A stretch of 12,888 bases of DNA, from positions 1 to 12,888 of the forward strand of contig CASEPH010000122.1 in the NCBI GenBank assembly GCA_949289625.1, in the 5' to 3' direction. The notes under the pieces are model-generated. The model ran no database searches. It worked only from the letters and a program-made list of their open reading frames with translations, and had not been told where the DNA came from. Both the position numbers and the translations under genes were made by a program. The stretch's first letter is position 1. Each line of letters opens with the position of its first letter. Below, piece after piece: positions 5,860 to 12,850 of this stretch. The stretch comes from an uncultured Clostridia bacterium (GTDB lineage: Bacteria > Bacillota_A > Clostridia > Oscillospirales > Oscillospiraceae).

Positions 5860-7284
5860 ATGGGACTGATTAAAGCCGCGCTGGGAGCGGCTGGCGGCGT
5901 GTTGGCGGACCAGTGGAAGGAATTCTTCTACTGCGAGGCCATCCCCGCGGATGTACTGGCGGTCAAAGGAAAGAAGAAAGTCACAGGACGCTCCAGCAAC
6001 AGCAAAGGTGATGACAACATCATCACCAACGGTTCTGTAATCGCCGTGGCGGACGGCCAGTGCATGCTCATCGTGGAACAGGGAAAAGTGGTGGACGTGT
6101 GCGCTGAGCCGGGAGAGTATACCTACGACATGTCCACGGAGCCCAGCGTTTTCTCCGGCGATTTGGGGGAATCCATTCAGAGCGTGTTCCTGAACATTGG
6201 AAAGCGCTTTACCTTTGGAGGCGAGGCACCCAAAGATCAGCGTATCTATTATTTCAACACAAAGGAGCTCACCGGCAACAAGTACGGTACCCCCAGCCCC
6301 GTCCCCTTCCGGGTGGTGGATCAGCGAGCGGGTATTGATTTGGACATCGCCATCCGATGTTTCGGTGAGTACAGTGTCCGCTTGAGAAACCCGCTGCTGT
6401 TTTATACCAATGTCTGCGGTAATGTGACGGAGGACTATAAAACCGACCAAATTGCCGGGCAGATGAAAACTGAGCTCCTGACTGCCCTTCAGCCTGCTTT
6501 TGCCAAAATCTCTGAAATGGGGATCCGCTACTCTGCCCTTCCCGGCCATACGTTGGAACTGGCCGAAGCACTCAACGAACAGCTTTCTTCCCGGTGGCGT
6601 GATCTTCGCGGGATGGAAATTGTCTCTTTTGGCGTTTCCAGCGTCAAGGCCAACGAAGAAGACGAGCAGATGATCAAGGAGCTGCAGCGCAACGCGGCCT
6701 TTATGGATCCCACCCGGGCAGCGGCCCATTTGGTGGGAGCCCAGGCGTCCGCTATGCAGTCTGCGGCAAGCAATCCCAACGCCGGTCCCGCTATGGCTTT
6801 TATGGGCATGGGGATGGCCGGGCAGATGGGCGGCATGAACGCCCAGAACCTCTATCAGATGGGTGCGCAGCAACAGGCACAGCCTGTACCCACACCTCCC
6901 CCAGCAGTTCAAGACAGCTGGAACTGCCCATGCGGTCAGAGCGGCATCACCGGCAGCTTTTGCCCCAACTGTGGCAGTAAAAAACCAGAGCCAAAACCTA
7001 CTGCCGACAGCTGGACTTGTCCCCAGTGCGGCGCCGCTGCCAGCGGAAAGTTTTGCCCGGAGTGTGGCACAAAAAAACCGGAGCCCAAGCCGGAGGGGTG
7101 GACCTGCTCCTGTGGCGCGGTGAACAAAGGTAAGTTCTGCTCCGAGTGCGGCGCCAAGAAGCCCGCCGGCGTGCCCCAGTACAAATGCGACAAATGTGGC
7201 TGGGAGCCGGATGATCCCGCCCATCCGCCCAAGTTCTGCCCGGAGTGCGGCGATCCCTTTGACGATGGCGATGTGCAGGGATGA
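5860..7284 (+). CDS. SPFH-domain protein with four C-terminal zinc ribbons (YdjI-like, 'virion core protein' family)
   Basis: The ATG lies 9 bases after AGGAAAGGGG. The 474-residue product begins with an amphipathic stretch (MGLIKAALGAAGG) and WKEFFYCEAIP, typical of YdjI-like SPFH (stomatin/prohibitin/flotillin/HflK) proteins. The SPFH domain covers about 20-280, with PGEYTYD near 84-90 and a repeat-prone helix at 263-280. A Gly/Met/Ala/Gln-rich linker (about 290-350) leads to four zinc ribbons: C356/C358/C368/C371, C387/C390/C399/C402, C416/C418/C427/C430 and C443/C446/C460/C463. B. subtilis YdjI is known to work with PspA in envelope stress and forms membrane assemblies; that role is carried over here by family resemblance. 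It lies 65 bases after the pseudo-receiver and overlaps the next, membrane-anchored gene by 4 bases (ATGA), so the three probably act together at the membrane. Confidence 0.9.
   Translation: MGLIKAALGAAGGVLADQWKEFFYCEAIPADVLAVKGKKKVTGRSSNSKGDDNIITNGSVIAVADGQCMLIVEQGKVVDVCAEPGEYTYDMSTEPSVFSGDLGESIQSVFLNIGKRFTFGGEAPKDQRIYYFNTKELTGNKYGTPSPVPFRVVDQRAGIDLDIAIRCFGEYSVRLRNPLLFYTNVCGNVTEDYKTDQIAGQMKTELLTALQPAFAKISEMGIRYSALPGHTLELAEALNEQLSSRWRDLRGMEIVSFGVSSVKANEEDEQMIKELQRNAAFMDPTRAAAHLVGAQASAMQSAASNPNAGPAMAFMGMGMAGQMGGMNAQNLYQMGAQQQAQPVPTPPPAVQDSWNCPCGQSGITGSFCPNCGSKKPEPKPTADSWTCPQCGAAASGKFCPECGTKKPEPKPEGWTCSCGAVNKGKFCSECGAKKPAGVPQYKCDKCGWEPDDPAHPPKFCPECGDPFDDGDVQG
6925..7248 (+). repeat. Array of four zinc-ribbon units within the SPFH gene
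   Basis: The 3' end of the SPFH gene encodes four related CxxC or CxC zinc ribbons of about 18-23 residues, joined by near-identical linkers: SKKPEPKP (373-380), TKKPEPKP (404-411) and AKKPAGVP (432-439). The first two linkers are also similar at DNA level (near 6976 and 7069), indicating tandem duplication. Units 1 and 3 begin with CxC and units 2 and 4 with CxxC, so the array may have grown by duplication of a pair. Confidence 0.8.
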
Positions 7285-8249
7285 CCCGTGGAAGAAAAAC
7301 CGCCGTATTTTCTGTTGTAGGTCTGTTCCTGCTTCTGGCGGCTGCGGGATATTATTTCAGAGGTCATCAGGGAGGTGATTCATCCATACAGAAGAAATCT
7401 GCCGTGCCGCCCGGTACCTTGACCGGCGTCACATACAGCCACACCAGCGGCATGGTTGCCAGAGCGGATTTTGCCATCACGCTTTCGCCGGAGGCCATTC
7501 TGGAAACAAGCTATTATCCGGTCCTTGATCCGGATACGGCGGAGGACGAGGACTGGTATCATCCGTCCACCAAAGGGAATGTCCCCATCACCGCGGCTCA
7601 GTGGTCGGATGTGGAGGAGATTATTCTGGAGCTCTACCCGCTGATGGAGCCTATCCCGGAAAACCGGCGTGAGGTGAAACTGCCGCCGGGAATCGAAGTC
7701 ATGGATGGAGGGGACTCCACCAGCCTGATCCTGACCTGGAGCACAGAAAACGGAGCACAGTATATCCATTATTATCCACCAAACGACCGCCGTATTCAGA
7801 CACTAATCGCTCTGTTGGAGGAGCTGGCTGACCCCATCGGGCGGGAGATTCCCCGTTATGACCCACCGGAGCTGATCGGCTTCACGATTATACAGTCCGG
7901 TTCTATCTTTGCTAAAGATTATTCTTTTCAATTAACCCAGGGTTCGTCTGATATATATGGAGAGGATGCCCCATATGAGCTCTTTGCCCACTTTACCCCA
8001 CCCGGTCAGAAGAGTCAAAAAGACCTGAGCAACTGGGTAGTGGCGGACGCCGTATGGGATGACTTTAGTACATTTGCACGGGAGATCGGTCTGGAAGAAC
8101 AGCCGGATGGTGATTCGGGAAGACTATATTGCAACCTTTATTACTCTGATGGTAAACAGAAGAAAAAGAAGCTGGATAAAAAAACAGCGGAATTGATACG
8201 GGAGTATTTCACGGATCTGACTTTGCAGCTGATGGATGATGAATCATAA
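7281..8249 (+). CDS. Membrane-anchored protein with two related extracytoplasmic halves, unknown function
   Basis: The ATG overlaps the SPFH stop (ATGA at 7281-7284), so the two are translationally coupled. The product is 322 residues. Residues 1-7 are basic and 8-25 form one hydrophobic helix (VFSVVGLFLLLAAAGYYF) without a lipobox, so it is anchored with the rest outside. The outer part seems to hold two copies of one fold, at about 49-185 and 199-319. In each copy an IGFT/TGVT strand and an F-I-TL/YSFQLT strand come first. They are followed by a W-D-x-x-helix (WSDVEEIILELYP; WDDFSTFAREIGL), then a strand ending in S-x-G (LTWSTENG; LYYSDG) and a final helix (LIALLEELA; LIREYFTDLT). I do not recognise a named family. 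Base composition falls midway: 37 of 60 G+C at 7681-7740 against 23 of 60 at 8161-8220. Its coupling suggests it is the extracytoplasmic partner of the SPFH assembly. Confidence 0.82.
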   Translation: MTRGRKTAVFSVVGLFLLLAAAGYYFRGHQGGDSSIQKKSAVPPGTLTGVTYSHTSGMVARADFAITLSPEAILETSYYPVLDPDTAEDEDWYHPSTKGNVPITAAQWSDVEEIILELYPLMEPIPENRREVKLPPGIEVMDGGDSTSLILTWSTENGAQYIHYYPPNDRRIQTLIALLEELADPIGREIPRYDPPELIGFTIIQSGSIFAKDYSFQLTQGSSDIYGEDAPYELFAHFTPPGQKSQKDLSNWVVADAVWDDFSTFAREIGLEEQPDGDSGRLYCNLYYSDGKQKKKKLDKKTAELIREYFTDLTLQLMDDES

Positions 8250-8328
8250 TCTTTCATTTTATATGTTTATAGCGTAATCCGGATGAAGGACAGCACCAGT
8301 TAATCAGATTCAGAAAGGGACGAAAGCT

Positions 8329-9177
8329 ATGGGATTTTTTGATAAGCTGTTTAGTAAAAAAGAATGTTCTGTCTGTGGCAGTGAGATCGGACTGCTTGGC
8401 AACCGTAAGCTGGAAGATGGTAATCTGTGCAAAAACTGTGCTGCCAAGCTGTCTCCCTGGTTCAGTGACCGGCGTCAGAGCACTGTATCAGAGATTCAGC
8501 AGCAGCTGTCTTACCGGGAGGCAAATCAGGAGAAGGTCGCTGCATTTCACATTACCCGTACCCTCGGCGAAAAAACCAGGGTACTGCTGGATGAAGACGC
8601 TGGACTGTTTATGGTTACGTCAGCCAAAAATTTGCAGGAGGCCAATCCAGATGTTTTGTCCTTCTCGGATGTGACCGGATGCAGGCTGGATATTGATGAG
8701 AGCAAAACGGAGATTGAGTACAGAAACGCAGAAGGGGAACGCCAGAGCTTTACCCCCAGACGGTATGCTTATTCCTATGATTTTTATATCGTGATCAATG
8801 TCAATAACCCATATTTTAACGAAATTCGCTTTAAACTCAACAGCAGCGCTGTCGATAATGACGTAGAAACACTGTTGGATGAGGAAGATGCACGTTCTCC
8901 CTACGGTGGCTTCCGCAGCAGGAACGGCCGCATGATGAGAGGCAGTTCGCTGACTTCCAATGCAGAGGAAGTACGCGCCAGTGTTGAATACCAGCAATAT
9001 GAACAGATGGGGCTGGAAATCAAAGATGCACTGCTTCATGTCCGCCAGCAGGTTCGGGAACAGGTAGCGGCAGCCGCTGCTCCGAAGGCGGCGGTGACCT
9101 GTCCTTACTGTGGTGCTACGACCACACCTGATGCCAGCGGCTGCTGTGAATTCTGCGGTGGTGCGATAAACAGCTGA
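8329..9177 (+). CDS. DUF4428 domain-containing zinc-ribbon protein
   Basis: The ATG lies 9 bases after GAAAGGGA (8312-8319). The 282-residue product opens with a DUF4428-type zinc finger: C13/C16 (CSVCGSEIGLLGNRKLEDG) and C34/C37 (LCKNCAAKL), followed by the conserved SPWFSDRRQSTV. A beta-rich middle follows (about 70-185), with FHITRTLGEKTRVLLDEDAG and YIVINVNNPYFNEIRFKLN, resembling the small PH-like domain of this family. A helical segment (about 212-250) leads to a C-terminal zinc ribbon, C258/C261 and C273/C276 (CPYCGATTTPDASGCCEFCG). There is no signal peptide, so it is cytoplasmic. The biochemical role of DUF4428 proteins is not known to me. It stands alone, 79 bases after the previous gene and 160 before the next. 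Its two zinc modules echo the SPFH protein upstream, and such genes often sit near SPFH and TM2 genes. Confidence 0.88.
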   Translation: MGFFDKLFSKKECSVCGSEIGLLGNRKLEDGNLCKNCAAKLSPWFSDRRQSTVSEIQQQLSYREANQEKVAAFHITRTLGEKTRVLLDEDAGLFMVTSAKNLQEANPDVLSFSDVTGCRLDIDESKTEIEYRNAEGERQSFTPRRYAYSYDFYIVINVNNPYFNEIRFKLNSSAVDNDVETLLDEEDARSPYGGFRSRNGRMMRGSSLTSNAEEVRASVEYQQYEQMGLEIKDALLHVRQQVREQVAAAAAPKAAVTCPYCGATTTPDASGCCEFCGGAINS

Positions 9178-9238
9178 CGGTTTTATGGCTGTTTGTTGGC
9201 AGACAGTTTAGAGAGTACGTCGAAAAAATACATCTATA

Positions 9239-9275
9239 ACGAAAGCTTCATCTAAGATATCGATGGAGCTTTCGT
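9239..9275. repeat. 14-bp inverted repeat in the 160-base gap between the DUF4428 and TM2 genes
   Basis: ACGAAAGCTTCATC (9239-9252) and GATGGAGCTTTCGT (9262-9275) pair over 14 bp with a single G-T, leaving a 9-nt loop. The + strand continues AAAACAAC, with no U-run, so it is not a standard + strand terminator. On the opposite strand the tail reaches a T-run (complement of AAAAAA at 9223-9228) only after about ten bases. It could be a processed or stabilising hairpin in a shared transcript, or an operator for the TM2 gene. TATAAC at 9235-9240 resembles a -10 but lacks a -35. The rest of the 9178-9337 gap shows nothing else. Confidence 0.55.
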
Positions 9276-9337
9276 AAAACAACATAAATACGTCAGACAC
9301 AATTTAACCTCTTTATTTTCAGAAAGGAGCAATCACA

Positions 9338-9565
9338 ATGACAAACATGAACAATTGCAGCGAAAAGGATTGGACGATCACATTGGTACTTTGCCTGTTA
9401 GGAGGAGGCATCGGCGCACACCGTTACTATGTCGGAAAGGTTGGTACAGGTATTCTCTACACGTTGACAGTCGGCCTGTTTGGTATTGGGTATCTCGTTG
9501 ACCTGGTCAAGATCATCACAGGAAAATTTACCGATAAAGATGGCAAATACGTCCAGAAAAAGTAA
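9338..9565 (+). CDS. TM2-domain membrane protein
   Basis: The ATG lies 8 bases after AAAGGAG (9323-9329); a second ATG at 9347 is a less well spaced alternative. The 75-residue product is a complete TM2 domain: a first hydrophobic helix (about 12-26, ITLVLCLLGGGIGAH), the signature HRYYVGKVGTGILY, and a second helix (about 37-60, ILYTLTVGLFGIGYLVDLVKII), followed by a short polar tail. TM2 proteins are small membrane proteins of poorly known function, often encoded beside zinc-ribbon or SPFH-type genes. The 99 bases to the next gene contain no clear terminator, so it may share a transcript with the lipoproteins downstream. Confidence 0.93.
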   Translation: MTNMNNCSEKDWTITLVLCLLGGGIGAHRYYVGKVGTGILYTLTVGLFGIGYLVDLVKIITGKFTDKDGKYVQKK

Positions 9566-9664
9566 TTGAAAAATTGCGTTTTGACCTGTTATTTGCCGGA
9601 ATCCTGTCTGGGTAGCTGGTAATCAACTGACTTGTGCATTATTGAACGATTTGGAGAGGATATT

Positions 9665-11200
9665 ATGAAACCGACAAAGACGAGAATTTTCTTTCTGCTT
9701 CTCACGGCATTGATGTCGCTCAGTCTCACGTCCTGCGCGGGCCTTAATCTGTTACTGGAAGCGACCAGTGACGGATCGGAAGACGGAGCTGAAACAGAAA
9801 ACAGCTCATCAAGCCAGGTTTCGGAAACAGCTGAATCAGCTGGGGCAGAAAGTGAATCTGCTGCAAAGGAATCTTTCACAACAATCAATACCAACCTGTG
9901 GGATCTGGCTTATGATGAGCAGGATGGCTGGATCTATTCAGAGGATGATTTGTATGACAATGAGGACTACTCCGATATCATCCTTCGGATTCCAGATGAA
10001 AGTGAATCAGATACCGATCTCATCAATGTGGAGATTAAAGTTTCGATTGAAGAACCCTATTATTTCCGCGATGATCTTATCAGCTACGGCTTTGATGAAT
10101 ATGAATACGCAGTCAATCAGTCCTATGATCTTGTTGAGGTTGGCGGGGTCAGCTGCCTGGAAAATGAAGGGACTTATTGGGGCTATCCCTGCCTGCGATA
10201 TTTTAACCGTGTCGAAGGTGCCGGTGCGACTGTATTGATTGAGATCGTTGGTGAATATGAGGATGAGCGGGTTGAAAAGCTATTGTCCGGGCTGACGATC
10301 AATCTGGAGGATATTGGCAATGAGGATGGTCCGTGGTACTGGGAGGGCGAGCCTTTTTCTGCTGAGGCGCGCAGCGTCATGGTGGGAACCTATACGCTGG
10401 ATAGCCAGTGGCTGCCCATTACAGACTGCATTATGACAAAGGAATCCTTTAACCATGCAGCTGCTGTCGTTGGAGATCAGGCGTACCTGTTGGTCAATGG
10501 TGCGCTGAAACGCTATGACTTTGATGGTACTTCCCTGAAATTTGCGGAAGATATTGTACTGGATAATGAGTTTGAAGATATTTCTGCTGATACAAACGGC
10601 AGCCTTTGGCTTTCGAATTTCGGAGCTCCGCTGACCGGCTGGAAGGATGGCGCACAGACAGCGTCCTATGAAGGACCTGACCATGTTGCCATGCATCCAT
10701 CTGGTGGCTGGGGCATCAGCTGGTTCACCAGCCCTGAATGTGAAAAGATCACCCTTTCCGGCGGAGCAATAAAAACTGAGCCGATTGTTTTTGGTGAGGT
10801 TGATATGGTCGGCAGTATAATGGTTGATGAGAACCATATTTACGTCTGTGGATATGCTGTGGATGACGGCAACCACAAGGTATTTGTCTACGACCAGGAA
10901 GGAAACCTGGAGCTGACACTGACAGATGACGAAGGATACGGTCTGGGAAGCATTACCTTTATCACCGAGACAAATAACGGCTATATTGCATTGGATGGCA
11001 ATATGCGTGAAGTAGTGCTCTGGAACAAGGATGGTACCTATATCGGTGATGCGGATGATGTTGATCTGTTTGGTACAGATTATCCGTGGTTCTGCGGCGG
11101 AACGGAACTGTCTGACGGCAGTATCCTGGTACTTATGACCGATAATCGAGCGGATAAGTCGGCAGAAGAACTGGTAGCCTTCAAACTCAGCGGATTCTAA
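9665..11200 (+). CDS. Large secreted lipoprotein with acidic linker and probable beta-propeller end
   Basis: The start is ATG 9665, five bases after GGAGAGG (9653-9659); a GTG-type start near 9632 would put charged residues ahead of the signal peptide. The 511-residue product has a lipoprotein signal (KTRIFFLLLTALMSLSLTSC, Cys24), so it is tethered to the outer face of the membrane. Residues 33-72 are an acidic Ser/Glu-rich spacer. A domain at about 73-214 has alternating strand-like segments (IILRIPDE, INVEIKVSIEEPYYF, TVLIEIVGEYEDERVEKLLSGLTI). From about 235 onward, repeated strand pairs with Gly-Asp-rich turns (YLLVNGALKRYDFDG, HKVFVYDQEGNLELTL, GYIALDGNMREVVLWNKDG, GSILVLMTDN) suggest a beta-propeller. 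I recognise no catalytic residues or named family. It lies 21 bases from the next lipoprotein gene, so the two are probably co-expressed. Confidence 0.82.
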   Translation: MKPTKTRIFFLLLTALMSLSLTSCAGLNLLLEATSDGSEDGAETENSSSSQVSETAESAGAESESAAKESFTTINTNLWDLAYDEQDGWIYSEDDLYDNEDYSDIILRIPDESESDTDLINVEIKVSIEEPYYFRDDLISYGFDEYEYAVNQSYDLVEVGGVSCLENEGTYWGYPCLRYFNRVEGAGATVLIEIVGEYEDERVEKLLSGLTINLEDIGNEDGPWYWEGEPFSAEARSVMVGTYTLDSQWLPITDCIMTKESFNHAAAVVGDQAYLLVNGALKRYDFDGTSLKFAEDIVLDNEFEDISADTNGSLWLSNFGAPLTGWKDGAQTASYEGPDHVAMHPSGGWGISWFTSPECEKITLSGGAIKTEPIVFGEVDMVGSIMVDENHIYVCGYAVDDGNHKVFVYDQEGNLELTLTDDEGYGLGSITFITETNNGYIALDGNMREVVLWNKDGTYIGDADDVDLFGTDYPWFCGGTELSDGSILVLMTDNRADKSAEELVAFKLSGF

Positions 11201-11221
11201 TCCCTGAGAGGAGGGTTGTAA

Positions 11222-12745
11222 ATGAAACGAACTGGCTTACTGATACCCCTGTTTTTGGTGGTTCTGATACTGCTAGGCTTTGCAGCCTGCGGTAAAGATA
11301 AGGCAAAGAATGGGACGAAAGACTCCAATTTGCTGAGTCTTGGAGAGTATGAACTGCTGTACAAGGACGCAAAGATCATGGAAGATTCTGATGGGAATGA
11401 CGCACTTGTTCTGTCCGTTGATTTTGTGAACAACAGCAAGGACATCACCTCTTATGTCTGGTCGATTTTCCATACTGCTGTGCAGAATGGTACCGAGTTG
11501 GATGATGCTGTAGTTTTCGTTGACAATGACTCGTATGATTTGATCAGCGACAGTCAGCTCACAGAAGTAAAGCCAGGAACAACCCTTGAAATTCAATTGG
11601 CTTTTGTACTGGTCGATGCGGTCAGTGAGGTCGAGGTAAACTTTGAGGAGCTTGCCGGCGATAAAGATGGTAATTTTATCATCGACCCGTCGGCTCTCAA
11701 TCGGGAATCGGTCAATGTCAATACCGAGCCGTCCGTTAAGGAAGAGACAGCGGATGCCGAAACAACAGGCGATCCGTTGTTCGAATGGTGGAACGGTGAC
11801 TGGTATGGCTATTGGATTATGACCGACTGCTATGGCTACTATGATGATATGGAAGGCACGCGGTATGATATCTGCGGTACCATTGAAATTGACGCGGATT
11901 ATACAGGTACTGTCCTCCTCTGGGATGAGGGGTACACGAAATCTTTTCCGATGGTTTCGGCAGTGGTCAGCCTGAGTGAAGCTGCAACCGGCGAGTATGG
12001 CACCCTGATGTCCGAGGAAGGCGACTTTATGGATGCTGGGTTGGGATACGCCGATTGGATTGTGGATCCTGGTCTGGTAGAGTATCCGGACATGATTCAT
12101 ATCGATGGTTCCTATGAAGTTGGTGACCACGGATTCAGTTATGATATCTATCTGCGACCGTGGGGAACTTACTGGGATGATGTGGAGGAAGAAAGTCTTC
12201 CCTTTTTCTATTACGACCTGTATCTGCCGATGATTGAGGCGGATCTCCCTATGCCGGACGGTATGCAAACGTATGTATACACTATGACGATACCCGGAGG
12301 AGACGGCATCGTGACCGAAGAGCAGTTGCAGAAGGGTTACGTCTGGATGAGCGAGGTTGCCAGGGATATTTTTGGTACAACGTATGAAAGTCTGGCGGAT
12401 TACTTTGGCGTAGGAGGCTGTTTTGTAAAGGAAGAGTACAGCGACCATATGCAAGCCAACTATCGCTACTATAAATGGATTTCGTCGGAAAATTCTTCCC
12501 ATTACATCTACGTTAACTTTGAGGAACAGCAAACGGGCGAATATACGATCAGTGCCTATAATACCAGCGGATTTTCAGGCAGTGAAGCGGTTGAAAAATA
12601 TCTGGATATCGTGAAGGCTGAAGCCGCCAAAGCGGATAAGTCTGCCGCCGCAGATGTCCAAATGAAGGACTTCTCTAAAAATTACGACGCTGGACTGTGT
12701 TCCGGGCACTACGCTTGCTATCATTCTCAACAAGATGCAGTTTAA
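11222..12745 (+). CDS. DUF5067-type lipoprotein with a WWNGDWYG beta-rich domain; C-terminus possibly frameshifted
   Basis: The ATG lies 6 bases after AGGAGGG (11209-11215), 21 bases behind the previous stop. The 507-residue product has a lipoprotein signal (LVVLILLGFAAC, Cys23). Residues about 38-145 match the DUF5067 layout: YELLYKDAKIMEDSDGNDALVL-type strand pair, VDFVNNSKD, and VKPGTTLEIQLAFVL. A second, Trp/Tyr/Asp-rich beta region (about 186-340) opens with WWNGDWYGYWIMTD and includes DYTGTVLLWDE and LRPWGTYWDD, suggesting a lipocalin-like barrel, a pattern recurrent in gut Clostridia. A third region (about 362-450) has a helix (SEVARDIFG) followed by strands. The last 16 residues are unlike the rest: Cys/His-rich and without strand pattern. 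The +1 frame is open from 12666 to TAA 12747-12749 and reads PGTTLAIILNKMQFK near its end, echoing the PGTTLE strand earlier. A one-base insertion near 12690-12705 would explain this. No function can be assigned. Confidence 0.85.
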   Translation: MKRTGLLIPLFLVVLILLGFAACGKDKAKNGTKDSNLLSLGEYELLYKDAKIMEDSDGNDALVLSVDFVNNSKDITSYVWSIFHTAVQNGTELDDAVVFVDNDSYDLISDSQLTEVKPGTTLEIQLAFVLVDAVSEVEVNFEELAGDKDGNFIIDPSALNRESVNVNTEPSVKEETADAETTGDPLFEWWNGDWYGYWIMTDCYGYYDDMEGTRYDICGTIEIDADYTGTVLLWDEGYTKSFPMVSAVVSLSEAATGEYGTLMSEEGDFMDAGLGYADWIVDPGLVEYPDMIHIDGSYEVGDHGFSYDIYLRPWGTYWDDVEEESLPFFYYDLYLPMIEADLPMPDGMQTYVYTMTIPGGDGIVTEEQLQKGYVWMSEVARDIFGTTYESLADYFGVGGCFVKEEYSDHMQANYRYYKWISSENSSHYIYVNFEEQQTGEYTISAYNTSGFSGSEAVEKYLDIVKAEAAKADKSAAADVQMKDFSKNYDAGLCSGHYACYHSQQDAV

Positions 12746-12760
12746 ATAAAAGCAGATTTT

Positions 12761-12850
12761 GGCAGGTGCTGGTAAGTGCCCCGCATTCTCCTCGGTGTGG
12801 AACAGAATGGATACCGTGGCTGCGAAGGTGACGGCCAGCACCTGCCTTTT
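12761..12850 (+). terminator. Long-armed terminator-like structured element closing the lipoprotein operon
   Basis: GGCAGGTGCTGG (12761-12772) pairs perfectly with CCAGCACCTGCC (12835-12846), followed by TTTT. The 62-base interior is long for a simple terminator. It holds two smaller possible stems, CATTCT (12784-12789) with AGAATG (12804-12809) and CCGT (12814-12817) with ACGG (12831-12834), the latter abutting the outer stem, so a three-way junction is possible. It begins 11 bases after the TAA at 12747-12749. Termination is the likeliest role; a small structured RNA or a short terminal-repeat element is an alternative. Confidence 0.6.

Noticed and set aside
5764..7224. Long open frame (486 codons) on the - strand opposite the SPFH gene
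   Set aside because: The + strand gene has clear SPFH and zinc-ribbon motifs and a good ribosome binding site. The antisense product is low-complexity Gly/Ala/Leu/Arg and mirrors the codon bias of the real gene.
8223..8250. TTGCAG and CATAAT with 16-base spacing as a promoter for the DUF4428 gene
   Set aside because: Both boxes match poorly and lie within or at the end of the upstream coding region; chance occurrence is likely.
11273..12532. Long open frame (419 codons) on the - strand opposite the DUF5067 lipoprotein
   Set aside because: It lies wholly inside a gene with a lipobox, good ribosome binding site and recognisable domains; the antisense product shows no domain pattern.
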